Below the pieces are notes generated by a model. It saw only the letters and a list, made by a program, of their open reading frames with translations, did no database searches and was not told the origin of the DNA. A DNA stretch of 64,000 nucleotides, from positions 1-64,000 of the forward strand of contig JBEAVK010000445.1 of NCBI GenBank assembly GCA_041160955.1, written 5' to 3'. Both the position numbers and the translations under genes were made by a program. The DNA comes from M3007 sp041160955. GTDB lineage: Bacteria > Bacteroidota > Bacteroidia > Chitinophagales > Saprospiraceae. Each line of letters starts with the position of its first letter. The stretch's first letter is position 1. This document shows positions 1 to 9,267 of the stretch, in pieces.

Positions 1-716
1 AGCATTGAAATTAACCCCTATGCTAATAATATTTTTACCCAAAGTTTGGAATTTGCTGGCGTAATTATTTTTTGCAATTTGGTCAAATGCCTCTTGGGCT
101 GTTTTGTTAAATTTAAATTCAAAAATATACACATCGGTCAAGGTTTGAACAACCGCATCTGCCCGGCCTTGCGAAGAATGAACTTCGCTGTTTATAAACA
201 TCCCTAAGTAACTAAAAACCAAATGAATTAAGCCATGATACAAGCCTTCTCGCTGTTGTTCAAAAACTTCATGTGGTAAATCGGCCAATAATGCATTGAG
301 CATACTTTTTACTTTGGGTAGATCTTTCGTTAAAAAGGCTTGATTTAGGTCTTGTACGGTGTGTCCTGTATGCGTCCGGTAAGCATTTTTAGCCAAATCA
401 TCTATTAAAAACTGATACATACTTTCTCGTACTTCCTTGTTCGGGTAATCCAAAACCATATCGCCAGTCATTGCATCCATTGTTTTGACTGTTAAATACC
501 CTGTCTGAAAAAGTAAAGGAATTAGTGCAATATTTTCAATGTCGTATTTGTCTAATATAGCAGAATTAACCACCGAGTTTTCAACATCAAACCGGCCATG
601 TTTACGCATTTGTTCTATCAAAAACTGAGGGCTGCCAGTCGAAAACCAGTAGTATAAATACCATTTTTTAAGCGGATTTGTTCTAAGGACTGTATGCCAA
701 TTGGTAAATTTTTCAT
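1..716 (-). pseudogene. AAA-ATPase-like / PD-(D/E)XK nuclease family protein (DUF1703 type), decayed, cut by window edge
   Basis: Read from 716 leftwards, the first codons give MKNLPIGIQSLEQIR, the usual N-terminus of the Bacteroidota AAA-ATPase-like/DUF1703 proteins, but this frame stops about 18 codons later. A second frame is open from about codon 10 of that start to the window edge. It encodes the C-terminal half of the same family: KKWYLYYWFSTGSPQFLI, then LLFQTGYLTVK, then LDYPNKEVRES, then the nuclease core with GRAD and the E-x-K pair in VYIFEFKF. The ATPase part with its Walker motifs, normally about 250 residues, is absent. The simplest reading is an internal deletion joining start and second half out of frame. 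The family is multicopy and its role is not established. The 3' end lies beyond the window. Family call is confident; the deletion model is inferred from the two frames. Confidence 0.8.
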
Positions 717-750
717 CGTACAAAGATACAGACAAAATTTAAAAAACTAT

Positions 751-767
751 GTTTTATCGTTCCTAAA
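751..767 (-). promoter_or_regulatory. Recurring intergenic motif, copy 1
   Basis: The + strand reads GTTTTATCGTTCCTAAA. It overlaps the stop codon of the BNR gene, so on the minus strand the stop is followed by GGAACGATAAAAC. Similar copies lie at 5954-5967, 9215-9230, 9242-9259, 58877-58894 and 62008-62022. Function unknown. Confidence 0.4.
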
Positions 768-3700
768 GCACCACCAAACGAAGCATCTCTCCCGTCTCCT
801 CTAACAATATTTGATAAACACCAGCCTTCAAACCCACCAAACGAATTGGTATATCCGACTGAATATCAACGCTCATGCTCTTGCGCCCTGAAATATCCCA
901 AACCGAAATCCTTCCACTTTGGCCAGAACGTACCCAAGCACCCGCAGCACCTGCCGGGTTGGGGTAGAGTTCCAAGTGCTTTTTTGAATCTTGTAACCAA
1001 TAAAGATTGGGCTGGAATGGCGATCCATTTTGCTCAAAAACCATTGATCGCGTAAGTGAACTATTGATATGCAGCGCATTGCGTAATTCACCCGTTCGTA
1101 ATACTTTAAAGTTCAAGGCAAATAATGGCCCATTGGGATTATCCACATTTGGATCAAATTCATAAGCAAAACTAACAATCCCCGATGCTACATTTTGCAG
1201 GTTGAAATGTTCTTCCTGCACAATACCTGATAATAATTGGCTGGGCGTTTGCCATTCCAATACCGTGGGGTCAAATTGTATAGTAAATTGAATACCCGAC
1301 AAAGATTTTCGATCCAAGGTAATCGGCACACTAATGTTGGCATCCTTTAATAGTGCGGTCCATTGCGCAAAAATAGGCCACTGTGGCACCATCCGCTCCT
1401 CTGCGTCACCGCTCAATTTTGGGCTGGCATTTTGGTCGATATCCCCTATTTTAATGCCCCTAAACTCGGGTACTACTACAGGTGCTTGATCGAGATTGAT
1501 CGAAACTTGTTCAGGAATACTGTCTAATAATGGATTGCCTTGGCCAGAAAACTGAAAAGATTTTGGAATAAATCGCCACGAAGTATTACCCACAAAAGCC
1601 GTATCGGAGCCTAGAATGAGTTTTCGTAGTTGAACAATGTCAAAAGTAGTGATCGTTTTTGATTTATTAGCATCAGCCGCAACCATGATATATGGCGAGG
1701 TAATAGGTTCCAAATTGAGAATATGTCGGCTAATAAGCACCAAATCATATACCGAAACACCATTTGTAGGGTCGTCGTTGCGATAAGGTTTAAAAACAGT
1801 CTCTTTACAACCCTTCAAACCTACCAATTGATACGCACCACTGGTGTCGCTTTGTGCGGTGAGTGATAACCCCGGAAACGAGGTTTTGGCAACACCCAAT
1901 CCCGCAAAGTCTTTGATCACACCCGACGCTGCAACCGTAACAGGTGCCGGCGTAAAGACCTTTGCGATGGAATCAATCGGGAACGTCCAAACGCTCCTGC
2001 CGTGTGTACCCGCTACCAATTGCTTATTCACGAGGTTGTGTTTGAAATCAAAAATGGGTACAGAAGGCATGTTGTTGCCCAGTCTATACCATTTTACACC
2101 TCCATTTTTTGTCGCAAAAGCACCTGCATCAGTGGCCGCTACCAGTACCGAATCCGCCTGCCCAGGCACTACAAATATCTGATTTACAGGCACTGATGGT
2201 AGATTTCCTGTAATATCCGTCCATGTAGCACCATTGTCATTAGAACGGTGGATATGAGGAATTCTATCGTTGTCCCTAAAGCCGGAGTGCGTAACAAAAA
2301 TACGTTGTACATTCGTTGGAGAGCCAATAACGGAGGTGACATACCGCGTTGGTAACGCACCCGTAATATTGACCCAAGTGCCGTTTTGCTCTCGTCGCCA
2401 CACATTAGCATCGGTAGTGCCTACAAATAATTTACCCTCGGTAATCGGCGACTCACTCACATACGAAACAGTATGAAAACGCGGTGACAAAATCACCCCA
2501 TCTGTCAAATCGGCTGAATTGGGACCAAAAGATGAACCATCCGGCGATGTCAGTAAACGGTACGTGGCCGCATAAAATCTATAAGGAGGATGTATGGATC
2601 TAAAATAAGGCGCATCCCAGTTGACCCGATCTGTACTTCCAAATGCGGTACCAGTAGAAATCCAATTGGCACCATTATTATCCGTACGGTGTACATTGCC
2701 ATTTTGCGTTTCTACCCAAAATGTATCAGTAGCAGTGGGGTGAAAAGCGCAATTAAAACCATCCGCTGGGAATATATCGCTCCAAGCATTGATATTTTGT
2801 GCGTTGCCTTTTTTTATGCCATTATCCTGCGAACCCAACCAATACTCATTGGGTTTGTGGTGGTTATAGGCTACGCGATATACCTGATTGGCAGGCAAAT
2901 TTTTACTTTTGATCCAAAACATCGGATTACCAGTCGGGTCATTTCTGTAAATACCACCGTCATTGGCCCAATATCGCCGCCCTGATGGGCAAAATTGGAG
3001 ATCATGGCTATCCGCATGCCCACCCGATGCAACTACCCAACTCCCATTAATTAATCTTCGGTACATTAAAATACCGTGGAAATAAATATCATTATCATCA
3101 ATAGGATTGATAGCTAATTTACCAAAATACCAACCAAAATCGCCGCAATTGCTCTCCATTGCCGATACGTTGAGGGGAGTCCATGTGTTGCCGCCATCTA
3201 CGGTGAGGTGGAGGGTGCCTACTGTACTCAGCGTATCAATGTATAAAAGATATGCTTTATTGGCATTTTGCTGTGAAATGACCAATCCTGTACGACCATT
3301 TTTGTGATTGGGTAAACCATTGGTCATTTGCGTCCACGTATTGCCACCATCTGCACTTTTATACACCTTTGAGTTGGGGCCTGTTATAATGGATTCGGAG
3401 TTATTTCTGATCCGATCCCAAAAAGAGGCATACAAAATTTCAGGGTTGGAGGCACTCATCACCAAACTGCTACAACCTGCTTGGTTACTGACAAACAGCA
3501 CTTTTTGCCAGGTTTGGCCGCCATTGGTGGTTTTATACACCCCTCGTTCTTCGGTGCGGGTATAAGGATTGCCCATACTTGCCACCCAAATGATTTGGGG
3601 GTTAGTGGGGTGTACAATTATTTTTGAAATAATACCCGCTTGGTTTAAGCCCAAATATTGCCAATTGCTGCCCGCATCGGTACTTTTATACACACCGTCG

Positions 3701-4212
3701 CCATTGTATAAAATGGATGGCATATTGACATCGCCGGTACCGGCATACGCGATATTGGGATTGGAGGGGTCAAAAGTGAGGTGACCAATCGACAATTGCG
3801 GATAATCGTCAAAAACAGGTGTCCAGTTGTCACCAGCATCCGTACTTTTAAAAATGCCACCACCTGCAAAACCAATCAAAACGGTGTTTTCGTCATCGGG
3901 TTTAACGGCAATTGAATTGACCCTCCCTGCCACATTCGATGGGCCTTGTAGCGTCCATGGCGTATTAGAAACAATATCCGTGGAGCATGGATCGCTATTG
4001 CGGGATGCTGCTGCAACCTCGTTTGTGGACTGAACGACCCGCCGCCATGCCCGCCAATCGAATACCGAATCAGGGTACGTGCGTTGAAACGTAAAATGGT
4101 CGTAAGGCTCACTTTTGCGCTCGAGACTAGAGGGCAAAATAGTCGTTTTCGTAGTCCGGCATGCCGAAAAAACGATTAAAATAAGTAGTGGAATAAATCG
4201 GTGTAGTATCAT
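763..4212 (-). CDS. Secreted BNR/sortilin-like propeller protein with dockerin-like and cohesin-like modules and T9SS sorting domain
   Basis: About 1149 residues. The frame is open to a TTG at 4221, but the ATG at 4212 gives a clean lipoprotein-type signal (hydrophobic LLILIVFSAC, Cys near residue 18), so I start there. Residues of roughly 60-760 hold many BNR/Asp-box style repeats (GVYKTTNGGQTW, VYKSADGGNTW, HRSNDNGATW), as in VPS10/sortilin-type propellers. Then follow a carboxypeptidase-like region, a dockerin-like pair (GVSVYDLVLISRHIL; AADANKSKTITTFDIVQLRK), a cohesin-like stretch (GIQFTIQFDPTVLEW ... LFALNFKV) and a T9SS sorting domain starting at LELYPNPAG. This module order is common in Saprospiria. 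A lipobox together with a T9SS domain is unusual. Ligand or enzymatic activity cannot be told; none of the modules shows an obvious catalytic site. Confidence 0.85.
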   Translation of the reverse strand: MILHRFIPLLILIVFSACRTTKTTILPSSLERKSEPYDHFTFQRTYPDSVFDWRAWRRVVQSTNEVAAASRNSDPCSTDIVSNTPWTLQGPSNVAGRVNSIAVKPDDENTVLIGFAGGGIFKSTDAGDNWTPVFDDYPQLSIGHLTFDPSNPNIAYAGTGDVNMPSILYNGDGVYKSTDAGSNWQYLGLNQAGIISKIIVHPTNPQIIWVASMGNPYTRTEERGVYKTTNGGQTWQKVLFVSNQAGCSSLVMSASNPEILYASFWDRIRNNSESIITGPNSKVYKSADGGNTWTQMTNGLPNHKNGRTGLVISQQNANKAYLLYIDTLSTVGTLHLTVDGGNTWTPLNVSAMESNCGDFGWYFGKLAINPIDDNDIYFHGILMYRRLINGSWVVASGGHADSHDLQFCPSGRRYWANDGGIYRNDPTGNPMFWIKSKNLPANQVYRVAYNHHKPNEYWLGSQDNGIKKGNAQNINAWSDIFPADGFNCAFHPTATDTFWVETQNGNVHRTDNNGANWISTGTAFGSTDRVNWDAPYFRSIHPPYRFYAATYRLLTSPDGSSFGPNSADLTDGVILSPRFHTVSYVSESPITEGKLFVGTTDANVWRREQNGTWVNITGALPTRYVTSVIGSPTNVQRIFVTHSGFRDNDRIPHIHRSNDNGATWTDITGNLPSVPVNQIFVVPGQADSVLVAATDAGAFATKNGGVKWYRLGNNMPSVPIFDFKHNLVNKQLVAGTHGRSVWTFPIDSIAKVFTPAPVTVAASGVIKDFAGLGVAKTSFPGLSLTAQSDTSGAYQLVGLKGCKETVFKPYRNDDPTNGVSVYDLVLISRHILNLEPITSPYIMVAADANKSKTITTFDIVQLRKLILGSDTAFVGNTSWRFIPKSFQFSGQGNPLLDSIPEQVSINLDQAPVVVPEFRGIKIGDIDQNASPKLSGDAEERMVPQWPIFAQWTALLKDANISVPITLDRKSLSGIQFTIQFDPTVLEWQTPSQLLSGIVQEEHFNLQNVASGIVSFAYEFDPNVDNPNGPLFALNFKVLRTGELRNALHINSSLTRSMVFEQNGSPFQPNLYWLQDSKKHLELYPNPAGAAGAWVRSGQSGRISVWDISGRKSMSVDIQSDIPIRLVGLKAGVYQILLEETGEMLRLVVL

Positions 4213-4218
4213 TTCGCG

Positions 4219-4226
4219 CAAAATTA
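4219..4226 (-). promoter_or_regulatory. -7 box TAATTTTG for the BNR gene
   Basis: The minus strand reads TAATTTTG, matching the Bacteroidota -7 consensus TAnnTTTG, with only six bases before the ATG at 4212. The expected start point is at or within a few bases of the ATG. A possible divergent box, TACCTTAG, lies at 4238-4245 on the plus strand for the next gene. Confidence 0.5.
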
Positions 4227-4254
4227 AAAAACAACATTACCTTAGCGGCAAAAT

Positions 4255-5055
4255 ATGTACCATAATTTCAAAATGCTCGCTAAACAACACGTTAACGCAT
4301 TTAAAAATGCACTCGTTCTCTTGGTTTTAACTGGATTTATTTACGCTTGTAAAAATGATCCTAAAGCAACAACTGTTGCAGCCCCCGCAACACCCGAAAT
4401 TACACAAGAGTCTTTTAATAAATCGGAAGGCGATTGTGAGAAAAATTGCGTCAATTTTGAATTGCAGTACCCTGTCGTCAAAACGGGTAGTCCAGCACTC
4501 CGCGATGCAATAAAAAACTGGGTAGAAAACAGTGTAGCGGAGATGTGTGCCCAAACTGAAGATGGCACGATACCCAAAATGACACTCGAACAGTCATCTG
4601 CTACATTTGTTGATCAGTGGAAAAGTAGCCAGTCTGAATTACCTTATGAGTTTGATTTAAAAGATTCCATTTTGATGTGCAATGCTCAATATGTTACCCT
4701 CCGATTAGATATTTATATGTACACTGGTGGCGCGCATCCAAATTATTTTACCAAATTGGCCGTTTTTGATGCAACAAATGGTACTATTGTACCCAAATCT
4801 ACGTTCATCAATGACGAACAAACGATTTTACCTTTGCTTGATATAGCGTATAAAGGTGAAAAAAGCGAGGCCTTTGCAGCAGGTAATGCGTATATGGATG
4901 GCCATATTGTCTTCCCTGAACAATGCGCATTTACCGAAAATGGTGTGCTTTTTCATTATAATACCTACGAAATTGCGCCCTACGCCATGGGTGATGCTGA
5001 TATTTTTATGACTTGGACTGATTTGGGGAGCGCAGCAACAAAATTAATAAAATAA
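4255..5055 (+). CDS. DUF4163/DUF3298 (RsiV-like) lipoprotein
   Basis: A 266-residue protein with a lipoprotein signal ending in GFIYAC (Cys32 from this start). The ATG at 4273 would give a shorter, more typical signal, so the start is uncertain between the two. After the lipid anchor comes a DUF4163-like region and then the DUF3298 signature with YTGGAHPNYFTKLAVFDATNG, found in RsiV anti-sigma factors and in many stand-alone bacterial lipoproteins. No sigma factor gene is next to it, so an anti-sigma role is not supported here. It is transcribed divergently from the BNR gene over a 42-base gap. Confidence 0.75.
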   Translation: MYHNFKMLAKQHVNAFKNALVLLVLTGFIYACKNDPKATTVAAPATPEITQESFNKSEGDCEKNCVNFELQYPVVKTGSPALRDAIKNWVENSVAEMCAQTEDGTIPKMTLEQSSATFVDQWKSSQSELPYEFDLKDSILMCNAQYVTLRLDIYMYTGGAHPNYFTKLAVFDATNGTIVPKSTFINDEQTILPLLDIAYKGEKSEAFAAGNAYMDGHIVFPEQCAFTENGVLFHYNTYEIAPYAMGDADIFMTWTDLGSAATKLIK

Positions 5056-5091
5056 TACACTTATATTAAATCCATAAAACGCGCATATACT

Positions 5092-5550
5092 ATGTTCCGA
5101 ATAATTGTAATATTCACTCTTGTTTTCTCCTCTTTTGCCACATTATCGGCGCAAGATGATAAAATTAAAAAGTCTGCTGGTCCAGAAGCCATAGCACCTC
5201 CTATGCCAGATGCTGGAGGTGATAGTTTAATGGTCACTATTATCCTAAAGTACCAACAAGACAAATCATTTGCCGAACTACGCCGATTACTCGAAGCCAA
5301 TGGTTTTTGGGATGTGTTCCCGCCTGCCGATTCCCGTGTAATATCTTGGAATGTTGCCGTAGGACTAGGTCATATTATTAGCCTTCAAATGCCTGCTGAT
5401 GGTGTACGTCGTTTGTATTTGGCTGTATCCAATGGTGCTTGGGGCGCATTCAATAGCGAGGTGTTTATGACGTATGATTATAAACCTATTTGGGAGGATT
5501 ATATCGAACGCCGAGAAGATGCAAAAGCAGAACGGGAGGATGATAAGTAG
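5092..5550 (+). CDS. Small secreted protein of unknown function
   Basis: A 152-residue protein with a signal peptide (VIFTLVFSSFATLSAQ, cleavage near residue 20). The mature part has a short Pro/Gly linker, a middle region with LRRLLEANGFWDVFPPADSRV and GLGHIISLQMPADGVRRLYLAV, and a charged tail (YIERREDAKAEREDDK). I do not recognise the family. It sits 36 bases after the DUF3298 lipoprotein and 25 before the barstar gene, so the three may be cotranscribed. It does not resemble barnase or another microbial RNase, so it is not an obvious toxin partner of the barstar. Confidence 0.6.
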   Translation: MFRIIVIFTLVFSSFATLSAQDDKIKKSAGPEAIAPPMPDAGGDSLMVTIILKYQQDKSFAELRRLLEANGFWDVFPPADSRVISWNVAVGLGHIISLQMPADGVRRLYLAVSNGAWGAFNSEVFMTYDYKPIWEDYIERREDAKAEREDDK

Positions 5551-5575
5551 GTATAAATTATCAAATTAAAATGTC

Positions 5576-5929
5576 ATGAAAATTATAGAGAAAAGTAAGT
5601 TGCCAGCCTTTGGCACGGATACTTTTGTTGCCCATCTCGATGGTGCTAAAATAGGGACTTTACGTGCTTTTTACCCGAGGATTAGCAAATCTTTGCATTT
5701 TCCGGATCATTTTGGCAAAAACATGGATGCCCTTTTCGATTGCCTTTGCGATTTGCAAGGTATTGATATCAAATTAAAAAAAACGGCACTTGTCATTAAT
5801 AATGCGGCACTATTTTTATCCAAGGAAAAAGTGGACAAAAAGGCCGCAGTATTGCAAGTGCTCCAAGATGCTACCCAAGCAGATAATCGGTACGACGAAT
5901 TTTCTTTTGCCGTTTATTTTGTCCAATAA
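5576..5929 (+). CDS. Barstar-family ribonuclease inhibitor
   Basis: A 117-residue cytoplasmic protein. The core LHFPDHFGKNMDALFDCLCDL matches the barstar signature (FPxxFGxNWDALxDCLxDL), the helix and loop that insert into the active site of barnase-type RNases. Barstar proteins are inhibitors of secreted or toxin RNases and are often immunity proteins. An ATG five bases upstream (5571) leads straight to TGA, so 5576 is the start. No barnase, EndoU or polymorphic-toxin gene is in the window, so this copy is an orphan. The family call is good; the target is unknown. Confidence 0.85.
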   Translation: MKIIEKSKLPAFGTDTFVAHLDGAKIGTLRAFYPRISKSLHFPDHFGKNMDALFDCLCDLQGIDIKLKKTALVINNAALFLSKEKVDKKAAVLQVLQDATQADNRYDEFSFAVYFVQ

Positions 5930-5953
5930 TTTTACACTCACTTTTTATTATTA

Positions 5954-5967
5954 ATTGCGTTCCTAAG
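5954..5967 (+). promoter_or_regulatory. Recurring intergenic motif, variant copy
   Basis: ATTGCGTTCCTAAG lies three to sixteen bases before the ATG of the S46 peptidase. It shares the GTTCCTAA core of the motif at 751-767 but differs in the left half. Function unknown. Confidence 0.3.
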
Positions 5968-5969
5968 TA

Positions 5970-8123
5970 ATGTTTAAACGTTCTCTTTCCATACTCCCGC
6001 TCTTTTTTTCTGTTTTTATTGGTGCCCAAGGCGGCATGTGGTTGCCACTTGATTTAAAAAATCAAAATGAAAAAGAAATGAAATCATTGGGGCTTAAACT
6101 AAAGGCCACCGATATTTACAATCCCGACAAACCCAGCATTAAAGATGCTATTTGCCAATTTAACGGCGGTTGTACAGGAGAAATTATTTCCCCTCAAGGG
6201 CTTATGCTCACCAACCACCACTGCGGGTTCGATGAAATTCAAAGCCATTCTACCTTGGAGCATAATTATGTGGACGACGGTTTTTGGGCCACTACTCAAA
6301 AAGAGGAACTCCCCTGCCCCGATGCGACGGCCATGTTTGTACGTCGTATGGAAGATGTAACCATTACGGTTTTAAAAGGTATCTCTAACGATATGGGCGA
6401 ACGGGAGCGGCAATCTATGATTGACCAAAATATTAAAGATTTGCGTGGACGTACCCGTCTGCAAAAAGGAGAAGATATATTGATTCGTGCTTTTTATGAA
6501 GGTAATAAATATTATATGTTTATCACGGTCACGTATAAAGATATACGCTTGGTGGGCGCGCCACCTTCATCAATCGGTAAATTTGGGGCAGATACCGACA
6601 ACTGGGTTTGGCCTAGGCATACCGGCGATTTTTCTATGTTCCGAGTATATATGAGTCCTGATAGCCTTCCTGCTGCCTATTCAGAAAAAAATATTCCGCT
6701 GATCCCGCGTCATTTTTTACCCATTTCGATCAAAGGTGTGGAAGAAGGTGATTTCACTATGGTCTATGGTTTTCCAGGTAGAACCACCGAGTATTTGCCG
6801 GCTGTGGCTGTTAAGCAAACTAGCGATGTACTCAATCCTGCTCGCGTAGGTGTGCGCGATCAAGCACTAAAAATAATGGATGGTTATATGCGTAGCGACC
6901 CAGGTGTAAAAATTGCTTATGTTGCCAAACAATCTAGTATTGCCAATGCTTGGAAAAAATGGATGGGTGAAATGCAGGGTCTGAAAAAATACAATGCTTA
7001 CGAGAAGAAAAAGGCTTTTGAAGCCGATTTTTCAAGCCGTGTCAAAAATAGTATTGATCTCAATTTTAAATATGGCAATTTGTTGGAGCGTATGGAGGTG
7101 CAATACGCTAATATAGAGCAATACGCTCGCACGCGCGACTACTATTTAGAAGTATTTGTACGCAATACCGAAATTAACGCTTTGGTCGCTAGCCTAAATG
7201 GCTGGATTGAATCATACACCAAATCGGGAACACCTGGATTTGCTGCTAAAATTGGGAGTACCCGCGAGAGTTTAAAAGGGTTTTACAAAGACTACCGCCC
7301 AGAGGTAGATCAAGATATATTTGCCGCATTGACTGAAATTTACGCCAAAAACGTACCTGCCGAATGGGGTGGTACTACCGTGAAAACAGCCGCTGAAGCA
7401 AAAGGGGGGTATAAAGGTTTTGCAGCATATATTTTCCAAAACAGTGCATTGACCGATGAAAAACGCGCCATGGCATTATTAGAAAAAAGCCCTGCTGATA
7501 TTGCCACCGCTTTAGAAAAAGACCCTGCTGTCGTATTTTGGCGGGCTGTAACCAAAGATTATGATGCCGCAGTTGCTCCAAAAATACGCGAAATTCAACC
7601 AGTAATTACCTCTATGCAACGCCAATATATGGCTGCGCAAATGGAAGTATTCAAAGAAAAACGCTTTTTCCCCGATGCCAATAGCACCCTTCGCCTCACA
7701 TATGGACAAGTAAAGGCATTCCGCCCTAAAGATGCTGTGATTTACGATTATCGTACTTACCTAGAAGGCGTAATGGAAAAGTATATCCCCGGCGATTACG
7801 AATTTGATGTACCTAAAAAACTCATAACCCTTTATCAAACAAAGGATTATGGACGTTATGCGACAAAAGATGGCCGTATGCCCGTTGCGTTTTTAGGTTC
7901 CAACCATACCACTGGTGGTAATTCAGGAAGCCCTGCATTGGATGGAAAAGGAAACCTGGTTGGCCTCAATTTTGATCGTGTATGGGAAGGCACCATGAGC
8001 GATATCAATTACGATCCTGCAATTTGTCGGAATATTATGGTCGATATTCGGTATGTCTTATTTATTGTGGATAAATATGCTGGCGCAACGCGGTTGATCA
8101 ATGAAATGAAAATTATAAAATGA
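5970..8123 (+). CDS. S46-family dipeptidyl-peptidase, DPP11-like (Asp/Glu-specific)
   Basis: 717 residues, the normal length of S46 peptidases, with a signal peptide (LSILPLFFSVFIGAQG). These periplasmic enzymes remove dipeptides from the N-terminus of oligopeptides. The catalytic triad is visible: His in LMLTNHHCG (residues 83-84), Asp220 in RHTGDF and Ser652 in GGNSGSPALDG. Arg670 in LNFDRVWEG lies 18 residues after the serine, the same spacing as Ser655/Arg673 of Porphyromonas gingivalis DPP11, where the arginine reads acidic P1 residues; DPP7 has Gly there. DPP11-type specificity is therefore likely. The stop overlaps the next gene's ATG (ATGA at 8120-8123), so the two are translationally coupled. 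Confidence 0.92.
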   Translation: MFKRSLSILPLFFSVFIGAQGGMWLPLDLKNQNEKEMKSLGLKLKATDIYNPDKPSIKDAICQFNGGCTGEIISPQGLMLTNHHCGFDEIQSHSTLEHNYVDDGFWATTQKEELPCPDATAMFVRRMEDVTITVLKGISNDMGERERQSMIDQNIKDLRGRTRLQKGEDILIRAFYEGNKYYMFITVTYKDIRLVGAPPSSIGKFGADTDNWVWPRHTGDFSMFRVYMSPDSLPAAYSEKNIPLIPRHFLPISIKGVEEGDFTMVYGFPGRTTEYLPAVAVKQTSDVLNPARVGVRDQALKIMDGYMRSDPGVKIAYVAKQSSIANAWKKWMGEMQGLKKYNAYEKKKAFEADFSSRVKNSIDLNFKYGNLLERMEVQYANIEQYARTRDYYLEVFVRNTEINALVASLNGWIESYTKSGTPGFAAKIGSTRESLKGFYKDYRPEVDQDIFAALTEIYAKNVPAEWGGTTVKTAAEAKGGYKGFAAYIFQNSALTDEKRAMALLEKSPADIATALEKDPAVVFWRAVTKDYDAAVAPKIREIQPVITSMQRQYMAAQMEVFKEKRFFPDANSTLRLTYGQVKAFRPKDAVIYDYRTYLEGVMEKYIPGDYEFDVPKKLITLYQTKDYGRYATKDGRMPVAFLGSNHTTGGNSGSPALDGKGNLVGLNFDRVWEGTMSDINYDPAICRNIMVDIRYVLFIVDKYAGATRLINEMKIIK

Positions 8124-9217
8124 GTTTTCTTACCTACGGCGCACGTGTACACGCAGATACTGTAACGCGCTTAATTGAGCATAATATTCAAATTATGCGC
8201 ACCCAAACAGGCGATGCGCGCCCAACACCAATATGTATTTGGGGCTTGCATGGTATTGGTAAAACAGAACTGGTAAAAGGTATTGCTAAGCGCCTCAACG
8301 CGCCTTTGGTTTATGTCGCTCCTGCTCAATTTGAAGAAATGGGCGATCTGATCGGGATGCCTCGTATTGATGGAAATGTGACCAAGTTTACACCTCCCGA
8401 CTGGGTACCTACCCAAGATGGGCCGGGTATCCTGCTCCTAGATGATGTGAACCGCGCTGATGACCGTATCCTGCGTGGTATCATGCAATTATTGCAATAC
8501 TATGAATTGGTATCTTGGGCATTGCCCAAACGCTGGTTAATTATCCTAACGGCCAATCCCGACGGTGGCGACTATTCCGTTACCCCCCTCGACGATGCTA
8601 TGCTCAATCGTATGCTGCATATCACTATGGACTTTAATGCCGCTATTTGGGCGCAATGGGCCGAAAAAGCAGGTGTGGACGAACGAGGTATCTACTTTGT
8701 ACTTGCATATCCCGAATTGGTGAATGGCAAACGAACTACGCCGCGCTCTTTGGTGCAATTCTTTGATCTTATCGCACCTTTTGACGACCTTAATGCTGAA
8801 TTGCCGATGATTAAAATACTCGGCGAGTCGTGCCTTGATACCGAAACAGTACAAACCTTTGTCAATTTTGTACACCTCAAACTCGACAAAATACCGGGGC
8901 CAGAACAAATTATAGATGGTGAAAACTTTGAGCAAGCAACAGGCCATATCAAACGATTGGTCAATGATGGTACCGTTCAGAGACTTGATATTTTATCAGT
9001 AGTCATTTCAAGGTTGATTAATTACCTGCTTTCGCGCTCCAATACACTTTCTGAAGCACAACTCGCTCAGGTAGCCAAGTTTATTCTACTCGATTTTATA
9101 CCCAACGACCTCCGCTTGAGTATGGCACAAGAACTCGTCTCTACTAAACACCCAACGCCACTGTCGGGCTTGTACGCAAATCCTGAAATTGGAAAATTGT
9201 TATTGACTAAAATGTAA
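8120..9217 (+). CDS. MoxR/AAA_5-type AAA+ ATPase
   Basis: A 365-residue cytoplasmic ATPase. Walker A is GLHGIGKTE (residues 42-50), Walker B GILLLDDVNRAD (103-114), followed by LTANPDGGDYSVTPLDDAMLNR with sensor 1 and arginine-finger-type residues. The pattern fits the MoxR/dynein-related AAA_5 group, which usually acts as a chaperone with a von Willebrand factor A partner. No VWA gene is adjacent; instead the gene overlaps the S46 peptidase by four bases. The C-terminal third (from about residue 230) is helical and unassigned. The pairing of a cytoplasmic ATPase with a periplasmic peptidase may be chance operon packing. Confidence 0.85.
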   Translation: MSFLTYGARVHADTVTRLIEHNIQIMRTQTGDARPTPICIWGLHGIGKTELVKGIAKRLNAPLVYVAPAQFEEMGDLIGMPRIDGNVTKFTPPDWVPTQDGPGILLLDDVNRADDRILRGIMQLLQYYELVSWALPKRWLIILTANPDGGDYSVTPLDDAMLNRMLHITMDFNAAIWAQWAEKAGVDERGIYFVLAYPELVNGKRTTPRSLVQFFDLIAPFDDLNAELPMIKILGESCLDTETVQTFVNFVHLKLDKIPGPEQIIDGENFEQATGHIKRLVNDGTVQRLDILSVVISRLINYLLSRSNTLSEAQLAQVAKFILLDFIPNDLRLSMAQELVSTKHPTPLSGLYANPEIGKLLLTKM

Positions 9218-9259
9218 GGAACGATAAAAGCATAAGTTGTCGTTTTATCATTCCTAAGG
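9215..9259. repeat. Inverted pair of the recurring motif between convergent genes
   Basis: TAAGGAACGATAAAAG (9215-9230, overlapping the stop of the ATPase gene) and GTTTTATCATTCCTAAGG (9242-9259) face each other with an 11-base loop. The stem is about 13 bp with one mismatch. It could be a hairpin at the 3' ends of the convergent transcripts. Confidence 0.5.
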
Positions 9260-9267
9260 CAAAAAAG

